Below, in pieces: positions 7,366 to 7,742 of a stretch of DNA of 7,742 nucleotides; within the stretch, counting starts at the first letter, position 1, and each line of letters begins with the position of its first letter. The position numbers and the translations under genes were made by a program. This stretch comes from Roseimarinus sp035271585 (GTDB lineage Bacteria; Bacteroidota; Bacteroidia; Bacteroidales; Prolixibacteraceae): NCBI GenBank assembly GCA_035271585.1, contig DATERL010000039.1:1-7742 (forward strand), in the 5' to 3' direction. The notes under the pieces were generated by a model, which saw nothing but the letters and a program-made list of their open reading frames with translations, searched no databases and was not told where the DNA came from.

Positions 7366-7742
7366 ATGAAATTAATTAAAATTTTTGCATTTCTATTTTT
7401 TGCATTTTTACTGCAAGGATGTAATGCTCCAAATGAAACTAAATACAGTAATCCAATTATCTCTGGAATGAATCCTGACCCTAGTATTTGCAGGGTTGGT
7501 GATGATTTTTATTTGGCAACTTCCACTTTTGAATATTTTCCGGGAGTGCCAATTTACCATAGTAGGGATATGATAAATTGGAAATTAATAGGCCATGCAC
7601 TCGACAGTAAAAATAATTGCCCTTTGATAGGAGCTTCCTCGTCGGGTGGGAATTATGCGCCAGCTATTCGATATAATGATGGAAAGTTTTACGTTACCTG
7701 CACAAATTACGGCGGGAAAGGTTCTCAAGGTGCGTTCTATGT
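7366..7742 (+). CDS. GH43 lipoprotein, probable beta-xylosidase/alpha-L-arabinofuranosidase (3' end cut by window)
   Basis: The first 125 codons are visible, starting 13 bp after the GH44-like gene, so it is probably co-transcribed. MKLIKIFAFLFFAFLLQGC is a lipoprotein signal peptide with lipobox LLQGC and acylated Cys19. Mature sequence then reads YSNPIISGMNPDPSICRVGDDFYL, in which Asp38 of NPDPS is the expected catalytic base of GH43. The motifs FEYFPGVPIYHSRDMINW and NYAPAIRYNDGKFYV are typical of the first blades of XynB-type GH43 five-bladed propellers. The second Asp and the acid Glu must lie past 7742. GH43 enzymes invert and remove terminal xylose or arabinose, complementing GH39. No strong acidic run follows Cys19, the usual surface-export signal in Bacteroidota, so the protein may face the periplasm (inference). 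The subfamily cannot be fixed from this fragment. Confidence 0.9.
   Translation, partial: MKLIKIFAFLFFAFLLQGCNAPNETKYSNPIISGMNPDPSICRVGDDFYLATSTFEYFPGVPIYHSRDMINWKLIGHALDSKNNCPLIGASSSGGNYAPAIRYNDGKFYVTCTNYGGKGSQGAFY

Overview
The window comes from a polysaccharide utilisation region of a Bacteroidota bacterium. Four things point there: a hybrid two-component regulator (HTCS), a type IX secretion (T9SS) type A sorting tail, promoter boxes resembling the Bacteroidota TANNTTTG element, and A-rich leaders without Shine-Dalgarno sequences in AT-rich DNA. The T9SS tail suggests an environmental or anaerobic plant-degrading lineage (Cytophagales, Flavobacteriia, Marinilabiliales or similar) rather than a typical gut Bacteroides. 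That placement is inference.

Layout. Bases 3644 down to 1 on the minus strand hold one uninterrupted reading frame of 1214 codons that runs off the left edge. It encodes an HTCS with a signal sequence, a periplasmic two-propeller sensor, a Y_Y_Y domain, one membrane helix, a histidine kinase and a receiver. The expected AraC-type DNA-binding domain lies outside the window. Bases 3645-3868 are a divergent regulatory region with promoter-like boxes, three tandem 9-bp repeats and two inverted repeats. From 3869 rightward runs a tight plus-strand operon: a GH39 beta-xylosidase-like enzyme (3869-5452), a GH44-like endo-glycanase with a T9SS tail (5469-7352), and the start of a lipoprotein GH43 beta-xylosidase/arabinofuranosidase (7366 to beyond 7742). 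The gaps are 16 and 13 bp.

How the genes fit together (inference): the HTCS senses an oligosaccharide in the periplasm and activates the divergent operon. The GH44-like enzyme goes through the T9SS to the surface or outside and cuts the polymer. The GH39 and GH43 enzymes then trim xylose- or arabinose-containing oligosaccharides. Xylan, arabinoxylan or xyloglucan are the likeliest substrates. No SusC/SusD pair is visible. I see no mobile element, RNA gene or CRISPR array, and the genes belong to known families. The parts most worth following up are the intergenic repeats and the different export routes of the three enzymes.
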